In this document: positions 49,331-62,600 of the stretch, in pieces
Position numbering within the stretch: the stretch's first letter is position 1
Layout: every line of letters starts with the position of its first letter
NCBI RefSeq assembly: GCF_000340215.1
Contig: NW_006921532.1
Coordinates: 215,844-279,843, forward strand
DNA: 64,000 nucleotides
Direction of reading: 5' to 3'
Source: Pseudocercospora fijiensis CIRAD86
Taxonomy: Eukaryota > Ascomycota > Dothideomycetes > Mycosphaerellales > Mycosphaerellaceae
Made by a program: the position numbers and the translations under genes
The notes under the pieces: model-generated
Told to the model about the DNA's origin: nothing
Database searches by the model: none
What the model saw: the letters and a program-made list of their open reading frames with translations, nothing else

Positions 49331-49375
49331 GGCTATAGGTCTAAATACTATTAGTTAACGTATTAAAGAAAAATA

Positions 49376-49425
49376 TACCGGCTATAGCTACCGGCTATAG
49401 CTGCCGGCTATAGCTACTAGCTACG
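49376..49425. repeat. CCGGCTATAGCTG array, second location
   Basis: Three to four units of CCGGCTATAGCT(A/G), the same unit as at 26862-26930 but in opposite orientation. Confidence 0.7.
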
Positions 49426-49899
49426 GCCGCTAGCTAGATTAACTTACGCTACTAGAACTTTACGCTCGAAAACTAGCCGCAATTCTTTCCTCCTCTTAGC
49501 CTTCTCTTAGGTTGTCTTCTTATTCTAACCTTTACTTTTTTCTATAGGCGCTAGCTATCGATAGAATGCCTTATTCCGCGCCTTTCTTCTCTTATCCTTA
49601 GCTCTTTATCCTTATCTATCTTCTCCTTTCTCTCGCGGTCTCGTACGGAATTCTTCTTTATAGAGTACTCTTCTTTAGTCTTACGCTTTTTAGTTAGACG
49701 CTTAGGCAAAACAAACTCGCGGTCTTTAGTTCTATTTTCTGTTTAGCGCGTAGCGCGCTTCTCTCTTACTATTATAAGGGAAAGGGGCGGGGGCGTAGCG
49801 TATAGTAGTTATTGTCGGTATAGGTATAGAGGAAGAAGTTAAAAGTATAAGAATGTCGCGAAGCCCTAATTATTACTGCCTACGTAACGTTATATAGGT

Positions 49900-50222
49900 A
49901 AGCTTTCGCAACTATAGCAACTAGGCCCCGGTAATAGTAACTACGCCCTAGCAACGGTAACTACGCCCTAGTAACGGCAACTACGCCCTAGCAACGGTAA
50001 TAAAGCGTAGTAAATACAACCTAGTAACTATTATAGCCGGCAATCGTAGCTAGTAGTCGAATAAGAGTATCCTTATAGCAAAACTACGCCCTAGTAACGG
50101 TAACTACGCCCTAGTAACGGCAACTACGCCCTAGTAACGGCAAAAGAGCGTAGTAAATGTAATAGAGTTACTATTATAGCCGGCAATCGTAGCCGGTAGT
50201 CGAATAAGAGTGTCCTTATAGT
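49900..50222. repeat. Nested tandem repeats: 20-bp units in a longer duplicated block
   Basis: CTACGCCCTAGTAACGGCAA units (20 bp) occur in two runs, each followed by the same block (AAAGCGTAGTAAAT .. ATAGCCGGCAATCGTAG .. GAATAAGAGT). No coding sequence seen. The stretch 49,740-49,900 before it holds nothing I can identify. Confidence 0.75.
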
Positions 50223-50261
50223 AAAACTAATATAGTCTCTAGTTTAAACTAGGAATCTATA

Positions 50262-50362
50262 TAGTTCGAAAAAACTAAACCGGAACTAGGGAGCTAGTTC
50301 GCCGCTAAGAAACCAAACTATATACGTTTAGTAGTTCGGAAACCGAACTACTACGGGGTCTA
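50262..50362. mobile_element. Terminal fragment of a second hAT MITE
   Basis: About 100 bases match, in inverted orientation, the left end of the MITE at 45169, ending CCGAACTACTACGGGGTCTA. The other end is missing. It abuts the element 2-like sequence that begins at 50363. Confidence 0.75.
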
Positions 50363-52008
50363 TAAGGTACCGAACTAGACAAGGTAAGAAGGAGTACCTA
50401 TTAAGATAGTAAGGCTATTTACCTAAATAGGACTCGTAGGAGGCTAAAGACTCCTTTAAGGATATAGCTAAGTTATTAGACGAGTATTAGACTAGTATAA
50501 AGAACAAGAAGAAGGCTAAGGGCCTATAATATTACTAGAAAGGCCTAGGATTAATACTACCCCCGAGGTACTATTAGCTAACTAATTAGAGGCAAGCAAT
50601 TATTAGTAAGGGACAACGAGACTATACTACTATAGTAAATACGTACCGAGTATTAATAAGCGCACCGTAACGCGTTAACTATTCGCCGCTCTTTTAAAGA
50701 ATCTACCTCTTTACTAGCGTACCTCGTAAGACCCTTCTTTTAACGCCCTCTTTTATTCCTTTATTCTATCGAGGCCTTAAGGCCTAGGCGGTCGGCGAGG
50801 ACGGCGCGCGTATGCGTAAATAGTAATAATAATAATAACGACGGCGTCGCGCGTATACTAAAGAATAGCGCGGCCGGTACGGCTATATTAGTAATAGTAT
50901 TACTAAGTATATTACTAGTCGAAGAAGGGAATCGGAAGCAAGGTAAAGTTAGCGCTAAGACAGCTAGCGCCGCTATTATTAACATTACCTACTATTGTCG
51001 CTATACCTACGAAGACAACCTTACCTATACTATAGCCTAGAGCCGGAAGCGTACTATACTAATTAAGTTAAAAGAATAGCTATATTAAAGGTTTAATTAA
51101 AACTTTAAGGCTAAGTTAAACACTAAGAGCCGCTTAAAAGATTAACTAACGGACCGACTAAGGGCAAAAATATAGAGCTAAGCTAGCTAGGGTCGATTTT
51201 ACGGATAATAGGTTACTCCTCGATCTTTCTAATCCTTTAAGCGAAGCGAACCTTAACTATTATACTTATAATAGCCTTTACTTATAGAAACTAGACGAAC
51301 TGTGTTTTTAAAAAGATAAGATTAATTAACAATTAAAGGCTGCTAAACCTAACTAATTAGGGCTAGTAAAACTACGATAGTAAATAATAGCTCTTATAAT
51401 AATAAGAATAATCCCTCGGAAGCGGACAAATCCCTTAGAAACGAACATTACTAGGTCTTTTAGAGTAGACGTAAAGAACTCGAAACGATATTACTTAGAG
51501 CGGAGGCAGTACTATAATACCTTATATATCTACCTATTATAGTAGGGAAGACGCGCTTATATTATAATTAGTCGATAGTCCTTAATTCTTTTAGTTATAT
51601 ATTACTTTATTATATATAAGGATAGCGTAGTTAGAGTTAAGCATTGTGTTATATTAGAAGTAAGGTTTAATATAGTTATATAATCGGTAGTTATACGTTT
51701 AATTTAGCGCGGACTAAGCGGCTTATTAGACCTACTAAGTTAGTAGTAATAGAGGTTAAGATTAGAATAAAGACCGGCTACGAGGGCGTAGCCTTTAGAA
51801 GGGAAGCGTATATTAGGACTAAAGAGGTTATATATAATTAGTATATAACTAGGCTTAAGTAAAGCTAGGGTCTTAATGCCTTAGGCAGGGCTTAGCGCTT
51901 AGTAATAGGCTAACTTGCCCGCCTTCCTCCCTCTCCTTCTAGCTCTTTATCGAATACTACTTATACCTACTACTACCCTATCTACCTACTAATATAACCC
52001 TTCTTATA
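50363..52008 (+). mobile_element. Element 2b: 3'-terminal copy of element 2
   Basis: Corresponds to 37909-39403 of element 2: chromodomain, pol stop, palindrome (50552-50576), non-coding 3' region and a complete LTR (51811-52008, TATTAGGAC start, CTTCTTATA end). More heavily RIP-mutated than element 2, so older or more exposed. It ends exactly at the LTR tip against a gag piece of element 3 (CCTAG flank). Confidence 0.9.
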
Positions 52009-52293
52009 CCTAGGGTACTACTAATATCGGTAGTATCGTCTCCTATATCGATATCTAGAGTCTCTAGGATAACTAGGCTCCCTATAGATATAGTACTAGC
52101 TCGGATAGCGCGGTCTCTAGCCGTCTAGAGAGTCTTAGTCTTAGCGGTTAACTCTCGTTATTATTTAGCCTTATCGGCTGCCTTATTCTTTAGTATCCTA
52201 GTAGGGGCTACTATACTAGGGCGAGTAGGGTTCTACGGGCCTTTACCCTTAGCTTAGGTTTAGGACTAGGTTTAAGACCTCGTAGTAGCGTAG
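52009..52293 (-). mobile_element. Gag fragment of a third element 3 copy (3C)
   Basis: 285 bases match the gag of 3B (61680-61990) and 3A (about 21905-22205). It is sandwiched between the LTR tip of element 2b and the LTR tip of element 3B, so both elements seem to have inserted into the same gag copy. Confidence 0.85.
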
Positions 52294-52572
52294 TAAAGGA
52301 CGGAAACTAATACTACTACTACTACTAGTAGTAATAGTATAGGCTACTAAGGGTAATATAACCTATAGCAATATAGGCAGCTATGTTTAGTATAATAGGA
52401 TAACAAGACGGTTGCTTAGGCTAATAACTAGAGCCCTACAATATAGGCATTATAGAAGTATAACATAAACAATGTGCTATACGAGGTTAGTGCTCTATCT
52501 ACAATATAGTAGGAGGCCTCTTATATAGGCTTAAAACTAGCCTATAGGTATAGGGCCGGTTACTAGCTAATA
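52294..52572 (-). repeat. 3' LTR of element 3B (279 bp)
   Basis: Same ends and length as the LTR of 3A. On the minus strand it follows the polypurine tract directly, which identifies it as the 3' LTR. The adjoining flank CGTAG (52289-52293) would be one target copy. Confidence 0.88.
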
Positions 52573-52619
52573 TCCCTCCCTTTCTTCGTGTCTAACTAGA
52601 CACGCTTTACATTGCGCGC

Positions 52620-55513
52620 TTAAAGCAAACAAACAGTTATATAGGCTTAGCTAAGGCTATTTTTAGAAATTCCGCAATAACACCCCCGAGGTAGCATTGT
52701 TCCTAGATTCTATTAATATACAAAAACAACTTCCTAAGCATCTAATCTACTACGCTAACTTACTACTGCTTTAATATACCGTAATCCTTACTAGTAATAA
52801 CCTTATTAGCTAGTCGACTCTCCTAATTTCCTCCGTAGGTATTAAAGCTATTAGTACTAAAGTACTCTACCTCGAAGTAAGCTTAATTAATAAGGAGATT
52901 AGCAGCCTTGTCCTATATAGCCTTCTCCTACTCGCGTAGATAGTCCTTAAGCTCCTCCTTATTAAACTAGAGGACTTGTTTAACTTCGTTCTAAATAACG
53001 TAACTTAACTAAGGAATTCTACCGACTAGGGCATCGGAAATATAACTAAGGCCTTCGACTAAGATAGCGGTAGGGAAGGCGAACGGTACGAAGGTGTTAG
53101 AACCTAGAAGGGCGGTTAGATTGCGGTGCGCCTTAGTAACCTTAGCGACAGTTAAGTTATCGTAGCCCTTAATCTTAGTGCTGTCGATAATACGAGAGTA
53201 GCCTAGGTCGATTAATATACGGTCGCTCTCGGGCTTTAGATCGCTATACGGAAGGTATAGTATCTAAATAGAGACTTCGCATTCCTTTAGAGGGTTAAGG
53301 ATCTACTAAGCTACCTCGCCCTCGTTAGGCTAACTATCGAATATGTAGCCGAGGTCGTCGTTAGTAAGGTACTTGTTAGTAAGCTTGCTAATCTTATTTA
53401 GTAGAACTAGGCTACGAGTATTAAGCTTCTTAACCTAGTTCTCGAAGACCTCTAGTTCGTATATGCCCTCGACAATAGTTAAATAGGCAGTCTTATCTTT
53501 AGACATAAGAGAAACCTTAATACGCAGATAGCTAGCACCCTTACTAGCCGCGAGCTTAACTATATCTTATCCGAGACGAGAAGTCTCCTTAGTAGGGCAG
53601 TTCTTATAACCGCTATTACTTACCTTAAAGTACTTAGTAGGCTTAGGGACGGAGATAAGCTCGTATACGTAATTAGGTCGAAGGGCAACGGCTAAGAGCT
53701 ATAAGGCGGGATGCTAACGGACGATTTAGTTACTTACTCTATAGGTTTAAAGGGCATTACGGCCTTTCTACTTAGACTTAGGCAGTTTACGTATATACTA
53801 AAAGAATATACGAAACTCCTCCTATATTAGGTCGATAATAAGAGGAAGGTACGCTCTACGAGGCGACTATATCTAACCGAAGACTCGAGGGAAGATAGCA
53901 TTGCTAGTCTAACGAAAGCGGTCGAAGGAGGTGCCTTATCCGAGAATGCTAGTAATTAACTTATAGCGACGCTTAGTTAGCGTAAGATCGCGAGTAACAG
54001 TGCTAGTAGGGTTGAATACGTAGAGTCCTAGGGAGGTCGGGGCGGTAGTAGGACGCCTAGGAAACTAGTTAGTATAACTAGTCTTAAGGGTAGTAAAGGT
54101 ATCCTAATTAGCAACCTCGCGACTAATCTTTAATAGGCGACCGACGAGGACACTCGCCTTAGTACTAGCATAGAGACTACAGACCTTAGCAGCCTTCTTA
54201 ATATAGTTAGTATATATAGTAAACCGCTCTTTACCTAGCTTACTAAGGTCGTCGAGCTATTAATAGATAGATAGGGCAGTAGGAGCTTTACCTATATCGG
54301 CTTTAGGAACTATATCGATGTTAGTAATAAGGTGCGTAATAGAGTCGCCCTTATAAGAACTATAGATGTTCTTAGTTAATAGGATCGGCGAGAGGCCTCT
54401 ATCTCTACGCTCGCTAAAGGAGCCTTCGGAGGAGACATCTTCTAGTAGTATATCTAGTATATTAATATCCGAGTTACCTTAGTTAGTACTATAGTTAGTA
54501 CTATAGTCGGTACTAGAAGGAGTGCTATACTTCTTAGTAGCCTTACGGAGGGCCTAGCGAGCATATAATACCTTCTTGCGCGCTACTTCGGCCTTAGCGC
54601 GCTCGTCTTAAACTTCTTAAGGGACCTTATAGTTATAGGTTAAGCGACGATCTTTAGCCTATATTTCTATAGCGAGCGTAAGACTAGTAGCCGTATTAGC
54701 CTCGGTTTCTAGGCGAAGAGCCTTGCGTTTAAGGACATTAACAATAGGAGCCTCTTAACCCTTAACAATAAAGCCTATACTATTAATACGATAGCCCTTC
54801 TCTTTTAGTAGATCCTTAGTTATCTATACGTTAAGATCGACCTAGACAATCGCATCGTAGTGCTTCTTCTAGTAGGCCGTCGTAAAGTCGTTAAGCGCAA
54901 AGGACAAGTTAAGTAGCTGCTTACCTACCTTCTTACTAGCGGTAGATACGCGATAGATTACAGTATAGGAAAGATGCTCGGCGCCTTAACGACGGACCTT
55001 GTATTTGTTAACGAACGAAGAGACCTACTTAGTACGCTCTTATCTACCGTAGGCGAAGTTAACAAGGCTCTTAGGAAGACTACTTAGTCCTCCCTAATAT
55101 TCGAAGGCCTAGTCGAGGGTCTTAAAGCGCAAGCGAATCTAGGTACCGGCTATTTCGAGGCTATAGACGATAGGAAAGGCTTGTTCGATATCTATATCGT
55201 TAAGAACCTCGCGCTTAAAGATACGCTTACCGATAGACTAACGCAAGTTGTTTATACCGTACGTAACTAAAATAGTAGCCTTCTTAATATTCCTATTAAT
55301 AACGCGTAGTAGGGTACGAGCGTTCTAGATCTTCTCTTAAGGGTCTTTAAGGGCGGTAACGATCTAGAAGCAGTGCTCGAGGCTAGTTATAGCAGCTAAG
55401 GCGCTATCGGATAGGGCTTCGATCGGAACTAGGGCGGTTAGGCTCGGGTTAATAGGGGCAGGTAGGTCGTTGCTACTACTAGCGCCTAGCGGATTCGGGG
55501 CGCCGGAAGACAT
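52620..55513 (-). pseudogene. ORF3 of element 3B: extra ORF of about 960 codons after pol
   Basis: Starts ATG 55511-55513 (MSSGAPNPLGASSSN; an in-frame ATG also lies at 55567) and runs in one frame to about 52.6 kb with TAA/TAG at Gln-type positions. Contents: Ser/Pro/Ala-rich N-terminus, helical and basic middle (KVGKQLLNLSFALNDF), a Lys/Glu/Ala-rich coiled coil (DERAKAEVARKKVLYA), Ser/Thr-rich linker (54.5 kb), then a mixed C-terminal half (LGLYVFNPTSTVTRDLT, YELISVPKPTKYFKV, NTFVPFAFPTAILVEG). I recognise no family and see no zinc finger, nuclease, polymerase or convincing membrane anchor. It occupies the same place as ORF3 of element 1, but I see no similarity between the two. Confidence 0.7.
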
Positions 55514-55567
55514 AGTCGACCGAAGTAGGTTATAAACGAGTTTACAAGTGTGTTCGTTGCTTAACAA

Positions 55568-56655
55568 TAATAATTAAAGGGTTTAGATAGAAGGGGGGGG
55601 GGGTAGTTAGGTAGTAGCGAGTTAGTTAGTAATTAAGTAGAAGAAGGAGCTTAGGAAGCTCGCTTTAAATATAGTACGAAGGTAACGTAGTCCGTATATT
55701 CCGCGCTAGTAAAGCAAATAGATAACGGCTATATATAAAAGTGAAGCTATATACGAGACCTCTTTATTATTAGGGTAGGCTAAAGTTTAACAATCGATCT
55801 AGCTAATTACTAGTAGCGACTACGCGCCTTTATTAACCTTTAGCTATCGTAGATTCTCGCGCACTCGAAATGTAACTAGTTAGTTCGAGTCCTTAGCAGA
55901 AATCTATAGTAGTAAAGCTAGCGGGACTAATAATACCCCTAGGGTAGCATTAGCTTTTCTCTAGAGATACTCGGTAACGAGGAGCAAGTCGCCTAGGCCT
56001 AGCGTAGCTAATTCGTTAGTACGTTAGCCTATAGCACTACCGTTATAGATGTAGCATTATCTTTTACATTAGCAAGTACGTAAAGGTAGTCTGTGCGTTT
56101 ACCTTCTTTCCTCTTCTAAACACTAAGCTTAACAGCCTAAGGTCCCTATTCTTAGAGGCTATAGGCCTAGGTTGCTATATCTATCTAAGAGCTAGGAAGG
56201 GAGAGGGATCCTCCCTTTCTTAGTATCCTACGTAACTAGCGCTAATTATAGTAGGAACATCCTCTAGTAGAGTACCTTATTGTCGCTATTACTTAAGGGT
56301 AGTCGCTAGAGTCTAGGAATCTAGAGGGAAGTAGTCCTAGAAGGGTAAAGGGTTAGGTTCGGCTATTTTCCTAATACTACCCCTAGGGTATTATTAGGAA
56401 AACACGCCTCGTATAGTTCTATCTAAGGAAACAAGAGCAAAGGAATAAAGTTATAGCAATATCTCGAAGGCTAAAGAGCAAAACAATAGACAAGGTAAAG
56501 CAAAAGAGGGCAATAACTATAAGTATTAATACCGTAGGAATAAGTAGTAAGGACTAAAGCTATAGGGCGGCACTATATTAATAGCGCGGAGAACGATTAA
56601 TAAGAGTAAGGAAGCAACGTAGTAGAGGTAGATAGAGGCAAGGAAGAGCAAGCAA
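55568..56655. other. Spacer between pol and ORF3 of element 3B
   Basis: No ORF. It holds two TACCCC/GGGGTA palindromes (55932-55951 and 56371-56397), an 11-G run (55593-55603) and a near-perfect palindrome around GGGAGAGGGATCCTCCCTTT (56200-56225). CpA is less depleted here than in the coding parts. Confidence 0.65.
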
Positions 56656-59600
56656 TTATTTAGTCTCGGGATCTAGCTATAATTCTAGGCGGTCTTCGTC
56701 GCTAGACTAGTCGAGCTCCTCCTTAGAGTTAGAGTTAGATAGCTAGAAGTCTAGTTTACTATCGGAATTAATATCGGAAATGCTCTACGCGCAATTAATA
56801 TATATATAACCCTCCCTTTATTTATAAGTCATTCCTAATAGCTTACTAAGATATATCTAGGGATGCGTATAGTTGTTAGGTAGAATAGGATCTATAATTG
56901 CGGTAGGATCCTCCTCTCGATAGGTATCTAAGGTCGGTAGAGGGTCTATAGAGGCATTAACTTCCTCCTCGGTCGGGGGAGGACGGATAGGCTCTCTTAA
57001 CTCGACGACCTTCTTTAGGTTAGCCCGGGGGTACGAGTGCTTTAAGGTAGCACTATCAAGTTCCTAAAGCCGGTACGTAGAACTATCGTAAAGGACCTCC
57101 TATACTCTATAAGGCCCTTTCTATTTAAAGGCGAGCTTATAGGAGTAACTATATTCTAGCTCTAACCGGTATAGGAGGACTATATCGCTAACCTTTAGAG
57201 GTTCCTAATTAATAGCATTATAGTTATCGAAATACTACTTAGCCTCTTTACGAAGCCGCCGTTGTCGAGTAAGACCCTCTTAAGAAGTCGTAGTTATATC
57301 CTTAAGAGCCTTAGCCCGTAGGGTAAGAAGATCTACCCTAGTACGAACAGACCCCTAATCGTAAACGCTATACGTACGATAGGACAACTTAATAGGAAGA
57401 ACGGCGTCCCTCCTAATTATAAGCTCTACTAGCGTAAGTCTAGTCGTGTCGATAATAGTAGTTCGATCCGCCTAAAGAAGGGCCGGAACGCGGGTAGAGA
57501 TAGGAACGGACCTATCCCCTCTATTAGTTATCTTAGATAGGGCCTTAATTAAAGACCGATAGCTACGCTTAATAATAGCATTCGACTAGGGATAGTACAG
57601 GGAGATGCGAACGTTCTTCGCCCTATACGAAACAAGTAGTGCTTAAACTTCTTTAGCTATATTGTTCGTAGCGTTATTTAAGATAATCTCGTAAGGCGTT
57701 CCCTAGCGGCAAAACAGATCTTTAAATAGGAAGGTAGCTATATTACGAGCATTAATAGCGCCGTAGCCCTTATAGAAATAATAGGCCTCCGGCTATCGAG
57801 AAAGACCCTCTCGAATAATATATAAGCTATTATTACGACTAAGATAGACCCTATCGCTATACTATCGCTCCCTAACTAATTAGGTAGTAGGAATACGTAG
57901 CTCTCCTAGACGTCGGTAGCTATTCCTAAAATTGCACTTAGGATAGCTCTTATAGTAGCGGGAGACATTAGCCTATACGCCGTCCTGCTAGTAGCGCCGA
58001 CGAAGGACATCGAAGGTGCCCTCCGCCGCCCGGTAGCCGAGCTTATCGTAAACGGAACGAAGGATCTCTTATTAGGCTACTAGGTCGTTAATAATACGCT
58101 AGAGAGGTATATTAACTATCGCTTATCGCTAAAGGATTCGATCTTTAACTAGGAACCGTCGAGAATAGCGAATAACCCGACGGTATTAACTCTTTAATAG
58201 GCTAGGCGCTTTCTTCGTATAGGTTAGGAAGTAGGCGATATAATAGGAGTCGTCGGAGTAGACCCTATTAAGGATATTATCCCTCTCTAGTTTATCCGCC
58301 TTATCTTTAGCCTAGTCGTTATCGTTAGTAGTAGGGCTCCTATCGGGCTAGTTACTAGGTTAGTCGCTAGGTTAGTTATCGGCAGTAGGCCTAGTAATCG
58401 CTAGTATAGTATTAATATAGAAGGCAGCGAAGAAGGTACGATTAATTACTATATCGATATCCTCTTCTTCTATTATCTCGGCGATGTCCCCTTCTATAGC
58501 GGGCCTTCTAGAAAGGCTATCTAGTCTAGTATGCTTCTTGCTAGGAACGTAGAAGACGTCGAAATTAAACAAATAGATCTAGGCAACCTACCGAGCTATC
58601 GTAGAGTTCGGTAGGTCGGAGGCTATACGGTTAAGTTAATAGACTAGCGTCTAAGCATCGATTTCTAAGCGAAAGAACATACTAAAGAGCTATAGTCGGA
58701 ACTTCTTTAGAGCCTTATAGACTCTAAGGCATTCTCGCTTGCTAGTATCGTATCGGGCCTCGATCGGTTTCTATAGTCCGGAGTCGTACCGGATAGGATA
58801 ACGTAAGGATAGCTCCTTACGGTTATACTATATTAGTATCTCGCTATAGCCTTCCCCGCTCGAGTCGATAGTAACAATTATCAAACCCGCATCCTCTAAG
58901 TAGTTAATAGATGTTAGTATAGGTGCGCTAACGAGCGCCTTAGTTACCGTATCCTTAGCCGCTTAGTAAACGGAGGTCTATTCGAATTTAGCATCCTTCT
59001 TAAGTAAGGCGTATAAGGGCTTATATACTAATACAAAGTTCTCGACCTAGATATAGAAGTAGGAAACTACTCTAAGCTAGGTTCGGACATCCTTCTAATA
59101 GGTAGGATCCGGCTAGGACACTATCTTTAGGACCCGTATATTATTAGGATAGCGGCCGTTCTTGTTAGTTACAAACCCGACAATGTTTATTCGTTTATAT
59201 AGGAGCTAAAGCTTCTCCCTATATACCGTTAGGTTAGCTCGCTCTAGGTCGTAAAGGACACTATCGAGGTTCTAGATATATTCGAGAAAGAACCTATAGA
59301 TACTAGGCTCTACTTCTTTGTTGTCGTACCTAGTTTTAGGGCCCTTAATGCCGATATCGTCGAGGAAAGGCATCGCTATATAGGAGATATAGGCCGCGAG
59401 GACTTAGTTTATAATGCGAACGAACTAGGCTACGGAGTTAGTTGCCCCTTAAGGAAGGGTAGTTTGTCTATATAGCCTAAGAGGTATCTCGAAACTAGTA
59501 AGGTCGCGGCTATTAGGATAGAGAGGGATCTAGTCGTAGCCTAAGAAAACATTAACTAGTAAGGCTATAACACAGTTAGTAAAAGCTTCCGAGAACCTAT

Positions 59601-62600
59601 TAGTCTCCGGAGGAAGGTTAGTATCTCTAATCGTAACTACGTTAAACTTTTATATAGCGTTAATTAGACGGTACTTCTTTAGTTCCCTAGGAGCTGTCTT
59701 CTTCTAAACTAGGAAGTATAGATTGCGATACGAGGCATAGGAAGGTTCTAAGGTACTAGCCTTTATACGCTGTCGTATTATGTCCTTAACTATACCTCGT
59801 AGGCTTAGGTTTAGCTTGAAACCTAGGTAGGCCTAAGGCTTATACTCGATCGTTCGGATCTTCTACGGAGGGGCAACCTCCGGATTTATTCTACCTAGGT
59901 AAGTAAAGTTATATGCTAATACGGCCTCGCGATTGTATAGAAGCTCGTATAGCAAATCTAGTTTACGATCCGAAAGCTCGATACTAGGTTTGATTTTCGT
60001 AAGCCTCTCCTCTATTAGCCTTAACCCCCTAGCGATAGTAGAAAACTTTTTAGTAATATACTTCTAATCGTACGGACTATCCCTAGGTAGTAGTATCGCC
60101 TCCTAATTAAGGCACTTTTGTCGCTAGTTAGGATTCCCGCTAGGATTAGACCTATCGGTAATATATACGCTGCCTTTTATAGGCTTAATCTTATTAGCTA
60201 CCCTCTTATATAGGGTATATATACTAATCGATTGTCGAACCCGAGCTCGCTCTCTTTATCGCTAGGCTTAGAGATTAGCGCAATAAAACAGCGCGTAAAC
60301 TTCTTTAGAAGTTTCCTTAAGTCGATAGGTATATAGCTAGTAGTCCTAATTTATAACGCCGGCGAAAACGTTAGATTCGTAATAATACCCCCGGGGTAGT
60401 ATTAGACTCGCGCTCTAATTAGTTAGTTCGGGTAGACCCGCGTCCGGTAGTAACACTTACGATAGTATTATTACCTTAACTCGTATATTAGGTAGTCGTT
60501 GTATTATACTCGCTATCGCTTCGAGTATTCGTCTTCTTAGTATAGAACCTAGAAACTTGCCTTAACGTACGGAGCGGCGTACTTCTAGAAATAACCTATT
60601 TAAGCTATACTAACTTATAGCGCAGATTGCCGGTCTTATAACCGCGCCGTAGCGTTTCCCGAAGACCGTCTAGAAGCAGTAAGGATATCCTCGTAGGACT
60701 TGCAGCTAGTGTTACCGATATAACTAGTAAACACGACTTGGTTGCCCTTCTAGTTAGCGATAGTTCCCTCCTAGGAACTATCGTCGTAGTTACGCTAGAC
60801 ACCTCGAGTTATACGAGACTATAGTCGACCTAGAATAATTAGCGTATTTAGGTCGGCGGCAATCTAGAAGGTAAAGGAAAAGCATATGCCGAAGGCGTCT
60901 ACTATAACATTATAGTAAGCACCTACTAGCGCAACCTCCCTATTTACTCCCTATATACCTAGGGAAATGTCCCTATTTATTAGTAGCCTAAGTTGTTTAG
61001 CCTAACGCTTACTTATAATAAGTAACTCCGAACTATTATTAAGCATTGCTAGCATCTGTTAACTATAGCTCCCGATAGTAACTTAAATATAGATAGCGGG
61101 AACGACGGCGAAGGAACGGGTAACTACGGAAAGGTCTATATTATTAGGGATAGAATAAAGTTCCTTAGGTCGAGGAGGTCCTACTCGACCGATTTGTTAG
61201 CTAGTAAACCGGACAGCCTTAATAGAGACTAAAACTAGAGTAGGGTCGGGATTATTACTATCCCCTTAGCCTATTTCCTTAACTCCCTCTTCGTTAGTAT
61301 TATCGATAGTATCTTAGTTCTCGTAGGTTACCGATTCGCCTTCTACTAACTCTTAGGCACCTAAAAATTTAGGAAGGAACTATAGGGAAGAGACGTCGAT
61401 ATAGTCTTCTCGTCCCTATTTCCTTCGGAGGGTAGCGAGGTCTTTTATAAAGGTAGTATCGTTAGGGATTCGGCTCTAGAATAGGTTAGTAGGCAAACCG
61501 TATACTAGTAGCTCTCCTATAGACATATTAGACTTAAGGTCTAGGAACTATAAAGCTTAGAAGAGAGCGTTTGCCTTTGTGTCTAAGGAGTTAGCTAGGC
61601 TAGTACTATACTTTTTTATATACCTATTAAAGCGAAAGCTCTTTAGGTCGGATAACTTCCGTTTGTAGGCAGGTAGGTTAGCTAGGCCTAGGGTACTACT
61701 AATGTCGGTAGTAACATCCTCTATATCGACCTCTAGAGTCTCTAGGACGACTAGGCTTTCTATAGGTAGGGTACTAGGGGCGGTGCTAGGTACGGTACTA
61801 GATCGGGCAGCGCGGTCTATAGCTGTCTAGAGAGTCTTAGTTTTAGCGGTTAACTCTCGCTATTGCTTAGCCTTGTCGGCCGCCTTATTCTTTAGTACCC
61901 TAGTAGAGGCTACCGCATTAGGGCGAGTAGGGTTCTAAGGGCTCTTACCCTTGCTTTAGGACTAGGTCTAAGACTATATAGTAGCGTAGACATCTATACT
62001 ATTCTTAGTAACCGCGTAAACATTAGTAACTACGTCCGGATCCTAAGAAACAAAGTTAACTTTAATAGGCTTAGTAGTTCCGTTACTACTTCGCTCCTTA
62101 ACCTATTTTGCCCTAACCTTCTAAGTTTCTCGTTTAGTAATAGCGGCGAGGGTACTATTCCTAGTGTCCTTAAACTCGATCTTGCTACTATACTTCTTTT
62201 CTAGAAGGGTCTTTAGCTAAGGCAGCTTCGGGGCTCTCCGATCCTATTCGAAATCAATCTTGTCGCTAGTGTCTATATAGTAGAATCGGCTATTTACTTA
62301 TATAATAAGCTTCCTCTTAAGAAGCTCTTTCTAGATAGGGTAGGACGATTAGATATATTTGAACCCGCTATATATCTAGCACTTACTATCTAAGTTAGAA
62401 TAGATCTTCCGTATAGCGTAGACATCTACTAAAGGGGCTTTAGGATAGTTAGGATCTAAAACCTAGTAGACTAGCGGTATATCGCCTAGTATAGTAGTAT
62501 TAATAACCTCCCTAACTCGCTATAATGCTTTCGCATTTAGGTTTAGCTAGGCTAGGGATTTAGCTAAGTCCGCAACGTCTTAAGAGTGCTTAGTAATAGT

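Noticed and set aside
50761..50985. 74-codon ORF on the minus strand, and the matching plus ORF at 38225-38422
   Set aside because: Both fall in the non-coding 3' region shared by elements 2 and 2b; they are not conserved as frames between the two copies.
52620..55513. Host gene between two transposons
   Set aside because: A polypurine tract and the 3' LTR of element 3 follow the ORF directly, and the pol of the same element precedes it, so it lies inside the element.
60605..60802. 65-codon ORF on the minus strand
   Set aside because: Out of frame with gag of element 3B, whose own frame continues through the segment with RIP stops only.
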